Shown one piece after another: positions 45,415-55,235 of a stretch of DNA of 64,000 nucleotides (positions are counted from its first letter, which is position 1; every line of letters begins with the position of its first letter). The position numbers and the translations under genes are program-made. The DNA lies in assembly GCF_024436395.1 (NCBI RefSeq), contig NZ_JAFMZO010000001.1, positions 124,001-188,000 of the forward strand, in the 5' to 3' direction. The DNA is from Paradesertivirga mongoliensis (GTDB lineage Bacteria > Bacteroidota > Bacteroidia > Sphingobacteriales > Sphingobacteriaceae). The notes beneath the pieces were generated by a model. That model made no database searches, had not been told where the DNA came from, and saw only the letters and a list, made by a program, of their open reading frames with translations.

Positions 45415-48279
45415 TTAATCCGTCAATATATTCTCTTTCGGCATCACAAACTGCTTGTTCTCATCGCTTGGCTTTGGTATTCCAAAGTAGAACAACAGGG
45501 TCCGCTTTTTCGAACCGCTTAAGTGATTTGGCTCCCCTAATGGTCCCAGGTTTCGGGCATTCGGGCTGATTCCCAATGCCAGCTTACTTCCCATGGCAGG
45601 GATGGCGTCAAGGAATGAGATGTCGCCTGCGGGAAGTCCTGGATACGAGGTCGGGCCTGATAAACCATAGAATTCGAACAACCTAACAAACATATCGTTG
45701 TCTGGCGTGGCAACAGTGAACTTCCCTTGTACGGTATTCATCTCAATCCACACTATTTCAGAAAAATAACCCTTAAATTCCGGATAGATCCAGGGTGCAC
45801 TTCCTGTTTTTGTATCGTTGTACCTATTTTCCCAAACATTCAAGGTGGCACCGTGCAAGCGATTCTTCCAAACTCTGCTCGGTCCTTTACCTAACCATTT
45901 AGCTCCCAAGACATAGTTTTCGGGATAATCGAAGCTTACTCCGGCAAACTGATAATCTCCGTTAAGGGCATACTCATATGTCATCTCAAGCCATCCGTTA
46001 GGATTCATCTTCCAGCGAACATATTTCATATCGCCCGAATAAGCAGATTCAACCACATGGCTATTACCATCTTTGAAGTGCTTTAAGCCAGTGAAGGTAG
46101 CGTTACCACTCACCAGAACAGGACCATTTTTGAAAGCAAGGGCCATGCTGGCATCGTTGGCGAGGCTTACTATTTTCCCGGTTTTCTTGCTAAGATTTAC
46201 TGTAATTCCAGCTGCCTTCAACGTTATGAGGCTATCGTTTTCTGTAGCTGTTACAGATTCGCTGCCCGTAACTGAAAGAGCTTTTTGCAATAATTGGGTA
46301 TTGCTCTTTGCCTTCCAAACCCAACGATAAACTTCATTTTTATGAGGGTCGTATGCTGATAAGGCTACAGCATCGTAGTTCCTCCAATCGGCTGGCAGAT
46401 TTAAACTGATGGAACCTTTTGCAACCGGAGCTATAGAAGGGGCTGTTGCATTGCCCTGCTTCACAGAAATATAGCCTCCGCCGGCCTGGTTCTGGTTCTT
46501 AAAGTTCAGAAGTTCCCACTTAAAGCTGCACTGATTTAGATTAGTATAGTGATACCTGTTCTCCACAGGCAATGAACCGTTGAAATTATCCAAATCCTTT
46601 ACCTCTATCCTGATTGGTGAGAATATTTCGCGGATCGCATAGAAGCTTCCCTCCTTCTGGCGGTGCGGACCAACAATCCCATCGGGAGCATTGACACCGT
46701 TTACATCAATAATATTATTTTGATCTGTACGAACAATGCCTTCATCCGCTAAATCCCAGATAAAACCACCGCCGCCTTTTGGTGCATTCCAATGCAGGTT
46801 CCACATGTCGTAAAGTGAAGCAGCAGCTCCCCCATCGTCCTGAGCATGCAGAAACTCGGTAACCATATAGATATTGGTATCAGCCAGAATTTTTTGCGTG
46901 CTGTAATAATCTTCGTAATGGTTTGCATCAATACCATTAAAGGCATTACCGGGACGATGATGACCGTGTATCACCGGGCGATTGGATAAATCGTACATTC
47001 CATAATGGCTGTCTAATGCGAAGTTATGACCACCCTCATTACCATTGCTCCAGAAAATAATGGAAGGATGGTTGGCATCACGGATCACCATTTCTTTTAC
47101 CAGAGGCGCACCTGCTTTTGTGCTGTAAGCTTTTTGCCATCCCGCCAATTCATCGAGCACGTATAAGCCTAATGAATCGCAGGCATTAAGGAAAGCTTTA
47201 TCAGGAGGATAATGCGAACAGCGAACCGCATTCATGTTCATTTCCTTGATTAACTTCACATCGGCCACATCTATCTTGGCATTAACCGAACGGCCGGTTT
47301 CTGGCCACCAAACATGGCGGTTAACCCCTTTCATTTTGATCTTGGTTCCGTTCACATAAATACCATCCTGCTTTCTAATCTCGATGGTTCTGAAACCAAA
47401 CTTTTCGGAAGTGCGGTAAACGTTTTTTCCTGCGTTTTTGATGTAAATGTTTGTCTGATATCGGTTAGGCGTTTCTGCTGTCCACAATAATGGATTTGAC
47501 ACTGATGTTCTCAACTGAACCATTGTATCCCTTGATGCGGTTTTTCCCCTTGCTGTGGCAATAACTCTTCCTTTCGAATCGATGATATCTGCAACGATAT
47601 CCCTGCCAGCCTGTGCATTTTTGAGATGTACATTCATTCTGAATGACCCGTCGGCCTTGGCATCGATAGATGTCCATGAAATGTGTTCCTTTGGAACTGC
47701 TTCAAGATAAACCGGACGGAAAATACCTCCAAAGACCCAATAATCTGCCAGGCGCTCTGCGTTGTTTACAGAATTGTCGGCCGACATTTTACTTACTACA
47801 GCTTCGAGCTGGTTAGATTTTCCATATTTCAGCTTATCGCTGATATTGTATTTAAACCGGTAGAACGACCCCTGATGGATTGGCCCGGCTGATTTACCGT
47901 TTATTTTTAATTCGGTATCCGTCATCGAGCCTTCAAACACGATGAAAACATCTTTGCCCTGCCAGCTGGCAGGCACATTAAAGCCGTGCCGGTAGATTCC
48001 TTTTTCGTCCGCAAAGCGGAAGTTCTTTCCATAGGTTACATAGTCGCGACCATAGTTATACTCGCCGAAGCCGTGTTGTTCCCAATGTGATGGAACCGGA
48101 ATTTTCGACCACACGGCACTCTTACGACCGCCGGTTACCCAAAAATCCCAATTAACGGTATTTTCATTGTCCTTCCCCGAAAGGTATTGTATCTGCTTTG
48201 ACGTTCCAGGCTGCGCCAGCACCTGAACCGCAGCAAAAAGTGCGAACCCGATGGTGAAAATCCCCTTTTTTATTTTCAT
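45415..48279 (-). CDS. GH2-family glycosidase, last gene of the second enzyme operon
   Basis: This 954-residue exported enzyme has a signal peptide (to about QVLAQ, residue 22). A GH2 sugar-binding domain (IPVPSHWEQHGFGEYNYG, GIYRHGFNVP) leads to the barrel with MKGVNRHVWWPETGR and RCSHYPPD. The acid/base is Glu415 (NGNEGGHN) and the nucleophile Glu475 (VTEFLHA). A long C-terminal beta-domain includes AKWLGKGPSRVWKNRLHG, as in LacZ-like enzymes. It differs clearly from the GH2 at 4375-6702. In characterised RG-I and RG-II loci, GH2 members act as beta-galactosidases, beta-glucuronidases or beta-galacturonidases, so the sugar is open. It follows GH43 with a 108-nt gap and is ended by the terminator at 45376-45409. 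Confidence 0.88.
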   Translation of the reverse strand: MKIKKGIFTIGFALFAAVQVLAQPGTSKQIQYLSGKDNENTVNWDFWVTGGRKSAVWSKIPVPSHWEQHGFGEYNYGRDYVTYGKNFRFADEKGIYRHGFNVPASWQGKDVFIVFEGSMTDTELKINGKSAGPIHQGSFYRFKYNISDKLKYGKSNQLEAVVSKMSADNSVNNAERLADYWVFGGIFRPVYLEAVPKEHISWTSIDAKADGSFRMNVHLKNAQAGRDIVADIIDSKGRVIATARGKTASRDTMVQLRTSVSNPLLWTAETPNRYQTNIYIKNAGKNVYRTSEKFGFRTIEIRKQDGIYVNGTKIKMKGVNRHVWWPETGRSVNAKIDVADVKLIKEMNMNAVRCSHYPPDKAFLNACDSLGLYVLDELAGWQKAYSTKAGAPLVKEMVIRDANHPSIIFWSNGNEGGHNFALDSHYGMYDLSNRPVIHGHHRPGNAFNGIDANHYEDYYSTQKILADTNIYMVTEFLHAQDDGGAAASLYDMWNLHWNAPKGGGGFIWDLADEGIVRTDQNNIIDVNGVNAPDGIVGPHRQKEGSFYAIREIFSPIRIEVKDLDNFNGSLPVENRYHYTNLNQCSFKWELLNFKNQNQAGGGYISVKQGNATAPSIAPVAKGSISLNLPADWRNYDAVALSAYDPHKNEVYRWVWKAKSNTQLLQKALSVTGSESVTATENDSLITLKAAGITVNLSKKTGKIVSLANDASMALAFKNGPVLVSGNATFTGLKHFKDGNSHVVESAYSGDMKYVRWKMNPNGWLEMTYEYALNGDYQFAGVSFDYPENYVLGAKWLGKGPSRVWKNRLHGATLNVWENRYNDTKTGSAPWIYPEFKGYFSEIVWIEMNTVQGKFTVATPDNDMFVRLFEFYGLSGPTSYPGLPAGDISFLDAIPAMGSKLALGISPNARNLGPLGEPNHLSGSKKRTLLFYFGIPKPSDENKQFVMPKENILTD

Positions 48280-48387
48280 ACTTTATAATTTGACGTATTG
48301 TGTGCTACTTATTTATCCTGTTTCTCAAATATTGTTTCTTGACTCTTTATCTCTTATTTCTTCCTCTTGGCTTCTTAAATCTAAACC

Positions 48388-49398
48388 CTATCTCCCCTTT
48401 AACTTAATATACACCGGCTTATCGCGGTCTGCTGTAATTATTCCATCCTTATATTCCAGCTCGGCAACCTGGATCAAACTTCGGCGGGTTTCGGTGCCAT
48501 CCGGCAAGCCTTTGGCTGTCCTGCCGGGATGAGTGAAATAAAATACGTAAGCCCTGTCGCCGTTGACCACTACATCTGCATGTCCACCAATAGCCTGGTC
48601 TTCCGGACCTTTACCCGGCTTTTCCAGGATACGATCGGGCTGCTTTTTCCAATCCGTTAAATCGTCTGAATAATAGAGTCCCATTCCGGCCCAGTTATCA
48701 ACAAGCATCCAATATTTATTTTTCCAGCGAAAAATCGTAGGGCCTTCGCCTCCTCTGTCGCCTATTGCTTTTCCTTTCAGTTCCCAGGTTTCTAGATCTT
48801 TGCTGTCGGCGTAGTAGATAGATTTTCCGTCGCGTTCATTATTATACCAAAGTCTCCAGGTACCATCGGGCATTCTGAACACATCTGCATCGATCACCTT
48901 ATTATTGATAAGTCTCAGCGTTGATTTATAATCCCAGTTCAGAAGGTCTTTACTGGTTAAATGAAGAATTTCCCGGGGATGATTCCAATCGGTAAAGATC
49001 CCGGGAACATAAGTAAGATACATATGATACAAACCCTCATGTTCAAAAACATCGGGCGCCCAATGGGTATAATCTTTGGTAGGCCTGAAGTTAATATTAG
49101 CCGTGTCTCTGTATTTCCATTCCGACCCGTCTTTTGATTCTGCTATTCCTATTCTGGTACCATGCACCCAGGTAACCCCGGTTTCGTTTGCTGCATTTGC
49201 TCGGCGGTTGGTGTAAAACATAAACCATTTCTTCTCCTTCTTATTCCATACAATTACCGGGTCGGCTGCACCGTCATAAATCGGGTCTCGAAACAAGGGC
49301 TTATCCGCCAGTCTACCTTTTTCCTTCTGGGCAAATAGCCCGGTGGGTATAGTCAGCACTAAAGCGAAAAGAAGGAAGAGCGGCGTCAGTTTCTTCAT
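48388..49398 (-). CDS. GH43-like five-bladed propeller glycosidase
   Basis: This 336-residue exported protein has a signal peptide (to about LFAQ, residue 24). The three acids expected for GH43 clan F enzymes are in place: Asp46 (DGAADPVIV) as base, Asp172 (VIDADVFRM) as pKa modulator and Glu218 (GGEGPTIFRW) as acid. Blades carry the usual KWFMFYTNRR, LYHMYLTYVP, WRLWYNNERD and YWMLVDNW strands. The likely products are arabinose, xylose or galactose from pectin side chains. It starts 1 nt after the GH115 gene, so the two are surely co-expressed. Confidence 0.86.
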   Translation of the reverse strand: MKKLTPLFLLFALVLTIPTGLFAQKEKGRLADKPLFRDPIYDGAADPVIVWNKKEKKWFMFYTNRRANAANETGVTWVHGTRIGIAESKDGSEWKYRDTANINFRPTKDYTHWAPDVFEHEGLYHMYLTYVPGIFTDWNHPREILHLTSKDLLNWDYKSTLRLINNKVIDADVFRMPDGTWRLWYNNERDGKSIYYADSKDLETWELKGKAIGDRGGEGPTIFRWKNKYWMLVDNWAGMGLYYSDDLTDWKKQPDRILEKPGKGPEDQAIGGHADVVVNGDRAYVFYFTHPGRTAKGLPDGTETRRSLIQVAELEYKDGIITADRDKPVYIKLKGR

Positions 49399-49399
49399 T

Positions 49400-52324
49400 T
49401 TATTTTTTTGTTTCGGCTACTGTGCTATAGGCTTTTTTAAATCCCCCCAGGTCAATAATAATTCTGTCCAGAACTACTCCCGGGTCGATCATATATACTT
49501 TGAGCGTATGCTTACCGGGGCTTATAGCTTCTGTTTTGATTGACCGGATCGCACTATTTCTCAGCACATTCTGTTTCCATTCTTCGCTGCGCCCGACTGT
49601 GGTAAAATCTACTATTTTGATTGGGCCATTGTCTATTGACACAGCATAACGCATCTTATAATCTGTATTAATAGGATGAGTAGGCAGGGTATATACGTAC
49701 AGCTGGGGCGTAGCAGGACTTAAAGCGTAGAAATCATACTCTACAAATGGCGCAGTACTTTTCAGATCTTCCGGGTTTTGAAGAGCCGGAATAATTACGC
49801 CTTCAAGCGGCGAAGCCATCAGGGCCTTATCTGTATGACCCAAACCATCAACTGCTGTCCAGCTAAGATTTTGCTTTTTGCTTTCGCGACTGAAATTTGA
49901 GGCATGCATGGAAACATAGCCATTGTCCTCTACAAAACCTTTAAAACTTGCTAGTTGAGAAGGGATAGAATTATTCGCACCAACATTAACTTCAAGCGTT
50001 TTACCGTCAGCGCTGAAGCTGATTTTTCCATTCTGTCTTCCGCTTCTCGGAATTTTGGTCCAATCAACGCTTACCCAAAGTCTGGCTTCACGCTTGCCGG
50101 TTTGCGGATTCAAGGTTCCTGACGATTGAGAAAGCTTTATCCAGTCGTCTTTTTGCGCGGTCCAGTTCAGTGTTTTATCATCACTGAGGAAGATATCAAT
50201 AAAATATTTCTTATCGCTAAGGCGATTAAAAGCCGGCAATGAAAACGCAGAACCATTCCCGGTAAGCGAAGAGTCTTTAGTGACGAAGCCCTCCGGAGCG
50301 ATGCCCCAAACCTGATTCTTATCGACGAATAATTCTGGCAAAACAGGCTCTTTGTACACTGGTAAATCCCTCGGCTCCATTGACATCATATGCTTCCACT
50401 TACCGCCTGCAAGCTGATTGTTATAGTACTCGGTTTCCTTAACAATATCGTCGTACGCTTGCTTAGACCAGGCGGCGTAATCGGACGCACTGGCACGGTT
50501 TTGTTTCGCATAAAGGAATGCTTTATCCCTGTAAAGGAACTTTTTATTCATCAGCGAAGCACCTACCACAGGGTAATAAACCAGCTGATAAAAGGCGTCT
50601 GCATCTTTTGAACTTATTTGCGGCCGTAAAGAACTTACCTCTGATACCAGCTGATTATAGCTGTCAATCCGGCGTTGTGCCTCATCGCCATAAAAGAAGT
50701 GGTTATAATCTGAATATTTGGTTTGAGTAGTTGGCTCTGTCTGGCTCCAGCCCATAAATTCGGGACGGCGTTCAAAGGCAAGTTGATAGTATTTCCACAG
50801 AATGTCTGCTACTTTATCCGCTTTGTCGGCGCCGAAAACCTCGCCTGCCCAGTTTTTTAAATGACTTCTGGTATAAGAGCTGTTCTTAAAGGGCTCCGCC
50901 TGGTAAGCCATATCCATAAACATTTGGATATTATATTCGAGCGGCTTAATATCGCCCACATTAAGTACCCATAAACGATCCGATTTAGTTTCGTAAGCTT
51001 TCATCATTTCCTCTCTCAAGAGGCCTGGATGTGTGGAACTTAGCCACAGATAGTCGTGCGGGCGCCCCCAGTAAGAAGCATGATAGTATACCCCTGATCC
51101 TCCCGAACGCTTATTTTCTTTTTCGCTGTTTAGCCGGTGGATATAACCATAATTATCGTCTGGCCATACAACAGTAATGTCATCAGCCAGCTTAATATTC
51201 TTATTGTAAATATCGAGCACCTCTTTGTAAACGGTAAAAGCCTGTGGTATAGAAGCTACATTTGCGTTGATATGCTTTTTCAGCATGCCCCTTTGTTCAT
51301 CGATAATTCTTTCGAGCAATGGAACGGCTTCCTGTATGCTTTTAACTCCCTCCATGCCGCTATCATGTACACCACGCATACCAAGGGTGTAGATAGCGTC
51401 ATTACCTTTGCTTTCTTTCACCCGGCTTTCCCAATAGTTATATATTTTTTCCTTATTGGTGATATAATTGAAAGCGCCCATTGATTTGTCCCATTCGCCA
51501 ACATTGTTTCTAAGCATGGGTTCGGCATGAGATGAGCCCACAACAATGGCATAATCAGCTGCTACTTTCGGGTTACCCGCATAATGATAAAATGCTTTAG
51601 TGCTGGGATGCATGGCCGGCCATATCAGGTTTGCCTTAAGACGAAGGAGCAATTCAAAGATCTTAGCGTAGGTTTTCGGACCGATATCGCCGGTTTTCGG
51701 CTCAAAGGTTTTTGCCGCCCATGGCTGTAGTCCCCAATCTTCATCATTTAAGAATATGCCTCTGAACTTTACCGAGGGTTGTTTCGAAACATAGCTACCT
51801 TTAATGTAAATCTCCTTTTGTTGTTTGGGGTTTACATCGGCCCACCAATAAAAGGGCGAAACACCGATAAGTTTCGACAGCTCAAATACGCCAAAAGCAG
51901 TACCCCGGGGATCGCTGCCTGCTATTACTAAAGCCTGTTTCACATTAGGTGCAGGGTTATTAAGCAAGGAGATGCTAAAGGTTTCCCATTTCCCTTTGAT
52001 GTTATCCACCCGGAGCTTTTTCGAAGATATCAGTTTGTCTATCCGGGGAGATTTTCCAATAGTTCCTATCCACACCTGAATGGAAGAAGTACTGGTTCGC
52101 GTACTAATCCCCGTAACCAACTTGATATCATCTTTAAGCGCTTGCGCAGCGATACGCACCACTTCAGCATCCGAGGCATCGCTTAAGACCTGAGAGACCG
52201 CCCCACTTGCTGCAACCAGGGGGAAGGCACCCACCAGAGCTTTATTTGAAATCTGAATCTGCCCATTTACAGTCAGGCAAATACAACTAAAAATTATAAT
52301 AAGACTTAGCTTTTGTTTCTTCAT
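49400..52324 (-). CDS. GH115 alpha-glucuronidase
   Basis: This 974-residue exported enzyme has a signal peptide (to about VNGQ, residue 22) and matches the GH115 family along its length: DPRGTAFGVFELSKLIGVSPFYWWADVNP, FRGIFLNDEDWGLQPWA, RLKANLIWPAMHPSTKAF, GSSHAEPMLRN, and VVWPDDNYGYIHRLN, with a C-terminal beta-sandwich domain. GH115 enzymes remove alpha-1,2-linked glucuronic or 4-O-methyl-glucuronic acid, best known from xylan. Here there is no xylanase nearby, so the target is more likely glucuronic acid on arabinogalactan or another RG-I side chain, or a xylan decoration attached to pectin. It starts 43 nt after GH106 and lies 1 nt before GH43. Confidence 0.92.
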   Translation of the reverse strand: MKKQKLSLIIIFSCICLTVNGQIQISNKALVGAFPLVAASGAVSQVLSDASDAEVVRIAAQALKDDIKLVTGISTRTSTSSIQVWIGTIGKSPRIDKLISSKKLRVDNIKGKWETFSISLLNNPAPNVKQALVIAGSDPRGTAFGVFELSKLIGVSPFYWWADVNPKQQKEIYIKGSYVSKQPSVKFRGIFLNDEDWGLQPWAAKTFEPKTGDIGPKTYAKIFELLLRLKANLIWPAMHPSTKAFYHYAGNPKVAADYAIVVGSSHAEPMLRNNVGEWDKSMGAFNYITNKEKIYNYWESRVKESKGNDAIYTLGMRGVHDSGMEGVKSIQEAVPLLERIIDEQRGMLKKHINANVASIPQAFTVYKEVLDIYNKNIKLADDITVVWPDDNYGYIHRLNSEKENKRSGGSGVYYHASYWGRPHDYLWLSSTHPGLLREEMMKAYETKSDRLWVLNVGDIKPLEYNIQMFMDMAYQAEPFKNSSYTRSHLKNWAGEVFGADKADKVADILWKYYQLAFERRPEFMGWSQTEPTTQTKYSDYNHFFYGDEAQRRIDSYNQLVSEVSSLRPQISSKDADAFYQLVYYPVVGASLMNKKFLYRDKAFLYAKQNRASASDYAAWSKQAYDDIVKETEYYNNQLAGGKWKHMMSMEPRDLPVYKEPVLPELFVDKNQVWGIAPEGFVTKDSSLTGNGSAFSLPAFNRLSDKKYFIDIFLSDDKTLNWTAQKDDWIKLSQSSGTLNPQTGKREARLWVSVDWTKIPRSGRQNGKISFSADGKTLEVNVGANNSIPSQLASFKGFVEDNGYVSMHASNFSRESKKQNLSWTAVDGLGHTDKALMASPLEGVIIPALQNPEDLKSTAPFVEYDFYALSPATPQLYVYTLPTHPINTDYKMRYAVSIDNGPIKIVDFTTVGRSEEWKQNVLRNSAIRSIKTEAISPGKHTLKVYMIDPGVVLDRIIIDLGGFKKAYSTVAETKK

Positions 52325-52367
52325 CCTTCATTAAACATTAACGCCGCATACACTCTTTTATGTGCCA

Positions 52368-55205
52368 TCAGGGCTTATTAACCTTTAATGGCGTAAGAGT
52401 TACGGGGCCAATCAGACCAGACGCCCTGGGCTCCCATTTCGCGGCGGTAAAGTTACCATCTGCCCCGCGATTTGCACCTAACCGGGCAGGCATATTCGTA
52501 TTATAAAATTTTTTCCAGTAAATATTATTCCTGTCGAGGTAAGCAGCCCGGTTTGCCATGGAGTTTGAGACTGCGACAACCAGCGTATTTAACCGCTTTA
52601 TTTTAGATGATGGAATTTCCAATTGGTAAACCGGTCCGATCACTGTTCCAATTTCTTCGCCGTTTAATATCACTCTTGCACTCTCCTGAACATCGCCCAG
52701 GTTTAAAAGCCAATTCGCAGCTTTTCCTTTCGGACGTTTAAATGTTGTAGTGTAGGTGGCCGTTCCTGAAAAATCTTTAACACCTTCGGATGTAAAACTA
52801 GTCCAGGACTCCAGCTTTGAAACGTTCACTGCTGCTGGCAAAGTTGGGCCACCATTCGTAAAGATAACCCGCCATTTTCCGGCAATTGGTTGAGCGTTTC
52901 CGGCCACTGCGGTATAAGGATAAACCGGGCCGGTAGAACTTACACCTGAAGCATCAAGAATGATACTCTCTCCCTTGGGCAACTGAAGATAAACTTCAGC
53001 CTTGCCACCGGCTTTTCTGAAGCTGCCATAACCGGTCTTTTCGGTCATGGGATTAAATATCGCGATTGAAGACGCCTGGGTTTGTAAAGGAATCCAGTCG
53101 TTGATATCTTTTCCACTAGAATTTACGATAAAGTAATAGGTTCCCTTATCGTGCTTTCGGCGGATAAGCTGTAAACCTTTATCAACTAATTCCTCACGGT
53201 TTATTTTAATGGAGCTTAATGTTTTGTCCAAGTCATCAGCGATAATCACGCTGCCGTTTCCAACCGCCGCCTTTTTCGACGAGGAGAAGTTTAATCCTGA
53301 AATAAGATTCTTAAGCTCAAGCTGTCTTTGTTCTAAATTCCCCAGCCCTGGCACATCGGCGGGTGTACCTTTATAGAATATAACCGTGGCGCCGTCCCGG
53401 GCCAGCGATATAAGCTTCTGGATGGTCGCCAGAGGAATGTGTTTTGTCTGAGGAACAACAATCGTCTTGTAATTTAACCCGCCGGTTTGGATTGATCCGT
53501 TTGCTGCCGAGGTATTTAAGATCTGTGCGTCCGAGATAAAATCAAAGCTATGTCCTTTACTCTGTAATAAAACCGCGCTTTCTTCCAGACTGGTACCCCT
53601 AAAACCGTGACTTATTCCGTCGAAATGTTGTAACAGGGAGCGGCCCCGGGTAGCATACGTGTCATAGATAGGCAGGTAAAGCAGAATATCGTTATCCGGT
53701 TTACCTTTCTGCAAAAACGACTGTGCCCGCGCCACATAGGTATTAAGTTTTGAGAAATCGGTCCAGAAAGTGTTGTTAGGTGTAAAGTGAACGGCGGCGT
53801 AAAATAACCAGCCCGGCCATGCTTCGTTTTGAGGGGTGTAGTTTGCTCCGTGATAAAAGGTATGATTGACGCCACCGAGTAAGAAAAGATCCATTGCCTT
53901 TTTAACATCCCCCAGCTTTGACAGAAAGTGTTCGTTCTCCCAGGTTGCAGACTCCGAAGAGGTTAATGGCTTACCGGTGACATGCGCTGCAGAAGATGCA
54001 AACTTCAGTCGTAGAATATCAGAGCCTTCCGTTTCCGGGATATCTGTTGCGGCGTATAGGTCTAAAATATTAGCCGGCGAACCATGTGCCTGATTACGGA
54101 TGATAGCTCCGCGTTTCTTTGCCCAGTCGTGCCAGGTTTTGGTATAATTTTCAAGAAGCAGATCCGACAAAGTCTCCCGGTAATCTGTTAATACGCGGCT
54201 GCTTTTTTCCGGAGTGTCTTTACCAAATAACGCCGGAAGATGATTCTTTAAATCGTATCCGCGACGGGTTTTGAACTCCTCGAAAAAACGTGGCGTCCAG
54301 TTAGATTCGCCCTGCGCATCATCAACTTCATATGAATCGTTGAAAAAGCCTCTCAGATTTTTTAAATCAGCGCCTTTAAATGCATCATCAAAGTATTTAA
54401 GATAATTATCGGTAGCCGCTTTTGAGAAATGGTCGATGGCATACCCTTCCCCACCCGGACCAGCACGCTCTACCATTTTTCCATGCCATCCTGCGAAAGC
54501 GGCGTATAAGTTCCAGTTACCCGAAGGTGCGGTCCAATTTAAATTGCCGGAACCGTCAACTTTGTTAGTTAAGTCTACAATTTGCCCAGCTTCGGAATAA
54601 GCCATCAACGCCTGCAAAGGTAAAGGTTTTGGAAAGCGTACCTGGTCAAAGGCATGCAATTGCAAGTTAGGATTGGAAGCAATCGGTTCTTTCAGCTTCC
54701 CTATTTCAATCTTTTCGCCCACTGCCCGAACCATAGGCTCCTGTATGTATTGAACGGGCTCAATTAGCTTTTCTCCGCCTTTAAGCGAATAGTTCTTATA
54801 GGCGATATATTTACTGGCATCTTCGTTGGTTACCCAAGGGCCACCGAAAGGCCATCCCGAAGCCTGCGCCATATCCACGCCCAAACCTAATCGTCCTCCC
54901 TCTTTTAATGTATGATTAAGCATGCTTAACCATTTTGGCGACAGGAAGTCAATGAACTGCTTTTCATACCCTTTTACTCCATAAATGGGAGTAATCTCCA
55001 CACCGCCTAAGCCCACTTTACGATACTCTTCCATCATCCACGTCAGGTCTTTCTCGTTTACAGCACTACCTTCCCACCACCAACGCGTCCATGGTTTGTT
55101 AATCTGAGTAATTTCAGGCCATGCGGGTGCTGTCTGGGCAAAAAGGCTTGGAGCGCTGGCAATACATGCAGCAACAAAAACAACCTTTACAATACTTCTT
55201 TTCAT
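52368..55205 (-). CDS. GH106 alpha-L-rhamnosidase
   Basis: This 945-residue exported enzyme has a signal peptide (to about SLFAQ, residue 24). The GH106 opening (INKPWTRWWWEGSAVNEKDL, YRKVGLGGVEITPIYGV, LGLGVDMAQASGWPFGGPWV) is followed by the catalytic barrel (FNDSYEVDDAQGESNWTPRFFEEF, SESATWENEHFL) and C-terminal beta-domains with WLLNLGDVQESARVILNGEEIG. Known members release terminal alpha-L-rhamnose from RG-II or from lyase-generated RG-I oligosaccharides. With GH105 and PL11 in the same locus, the RG-I role is favoured: GH105 removes the unsaturated uronic acid and GH106 the exposed rhamnose. It starts 30 nt after the upstream GH28 gene. Confidence 0.9.
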   Translation of the reverse strand: MKRSIVKVVFVAACIASAPSLFAQTAPAWPEITQINKPWTRWWWEGSAVNEKDLTWMMEEYRKVGLGGVEITPIYGVKGYEKQFIDFLSPKWLSMLNHTLKEGGRLGLGVDMAQASGWPFGGPWVTNEDASKYIAYKNYSLKGGEKLIEPVQYIQEPMVRAVGEKIEIGKLKEPIASNPNLQLHAFDQVRFPKPLPLQALMAYSEAGQIVDLTNKVDGSGNLNWTAPSGNWNLYAAFAGWHGKMVERAGPGGEGYAIDHFSKAATDNYLKYFDDAFKGADLKNLRGFFNDSYEVDDAQGESNWTPRFFEEFKTRRGYDLKNHLPALFGKDTPEKSSRVLTDYRETLSDLLLENYTKTWHDWAKKRGAIIRNQAHGSPANILDLYAATDIPETEGSDILRLKFASSAAHVTGKPLTSSESATWENEHFLSKLGDVKKAMDLFLLGGVNHTFYHGANYTPQNEAWPGWLFYAAVHFTPNNTFWTDFSKLNTYVARAQSFLQKGKPDNDILLYLPIYDTYATRGRSLLQHFDGISHGFRGTSLEESAVLLQSKGHSFDFISDAQILNTSAANGSIQTGGLNYKTIVVPQTKHIPLATIQKLISLARDGATVIFYKGTPADVPGLGNLEQRQLELKNLISGLNFSSSKKAAVGNGSVIIADDLDKTLSSIKINREELVDKGLQLIRRKHDKGTYYFIVNSSGKDINDWIPLQTQASSIAIFNPMTEKTGYGSFRKAGGKAEVYLQLPKGESIILDASGVSSTGPVYPYTAVAGNAQPIAGKWRVIFTNGGPTLPAAVNVSKLESWTSFTSEGVKDFSGTATYTTTFKRPKGKAANWLLNLGDVQESARVILNGEEIGTVIGPVYQLEIPSSKIKRLNTLVVAVSNSMANRAAYLDRNNIYWKKFYNTNMPARLGANRGADGNFTAAKWEPRASGLIGPVTLTPLKVNKP

Positions 55206-55235
55206 GTTGAATGTCAGATTAAATTTATCTCAAAC

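Noticed and set aside
48312..48321. Half-site (coding strand ACAGGATAAA) upstream of the GH2 gene
   Set aside because: It resembles the first unit of site C, but the second unit does not fit and an 18-nt spacing would place the -7 box on the start codon.
51359..51370. GCTATCATGTAC matching site B
   Set aside because: It is inside the GH115 coding region with no tandem partner; taken as a chance match. It shows that a single unit is not specific.
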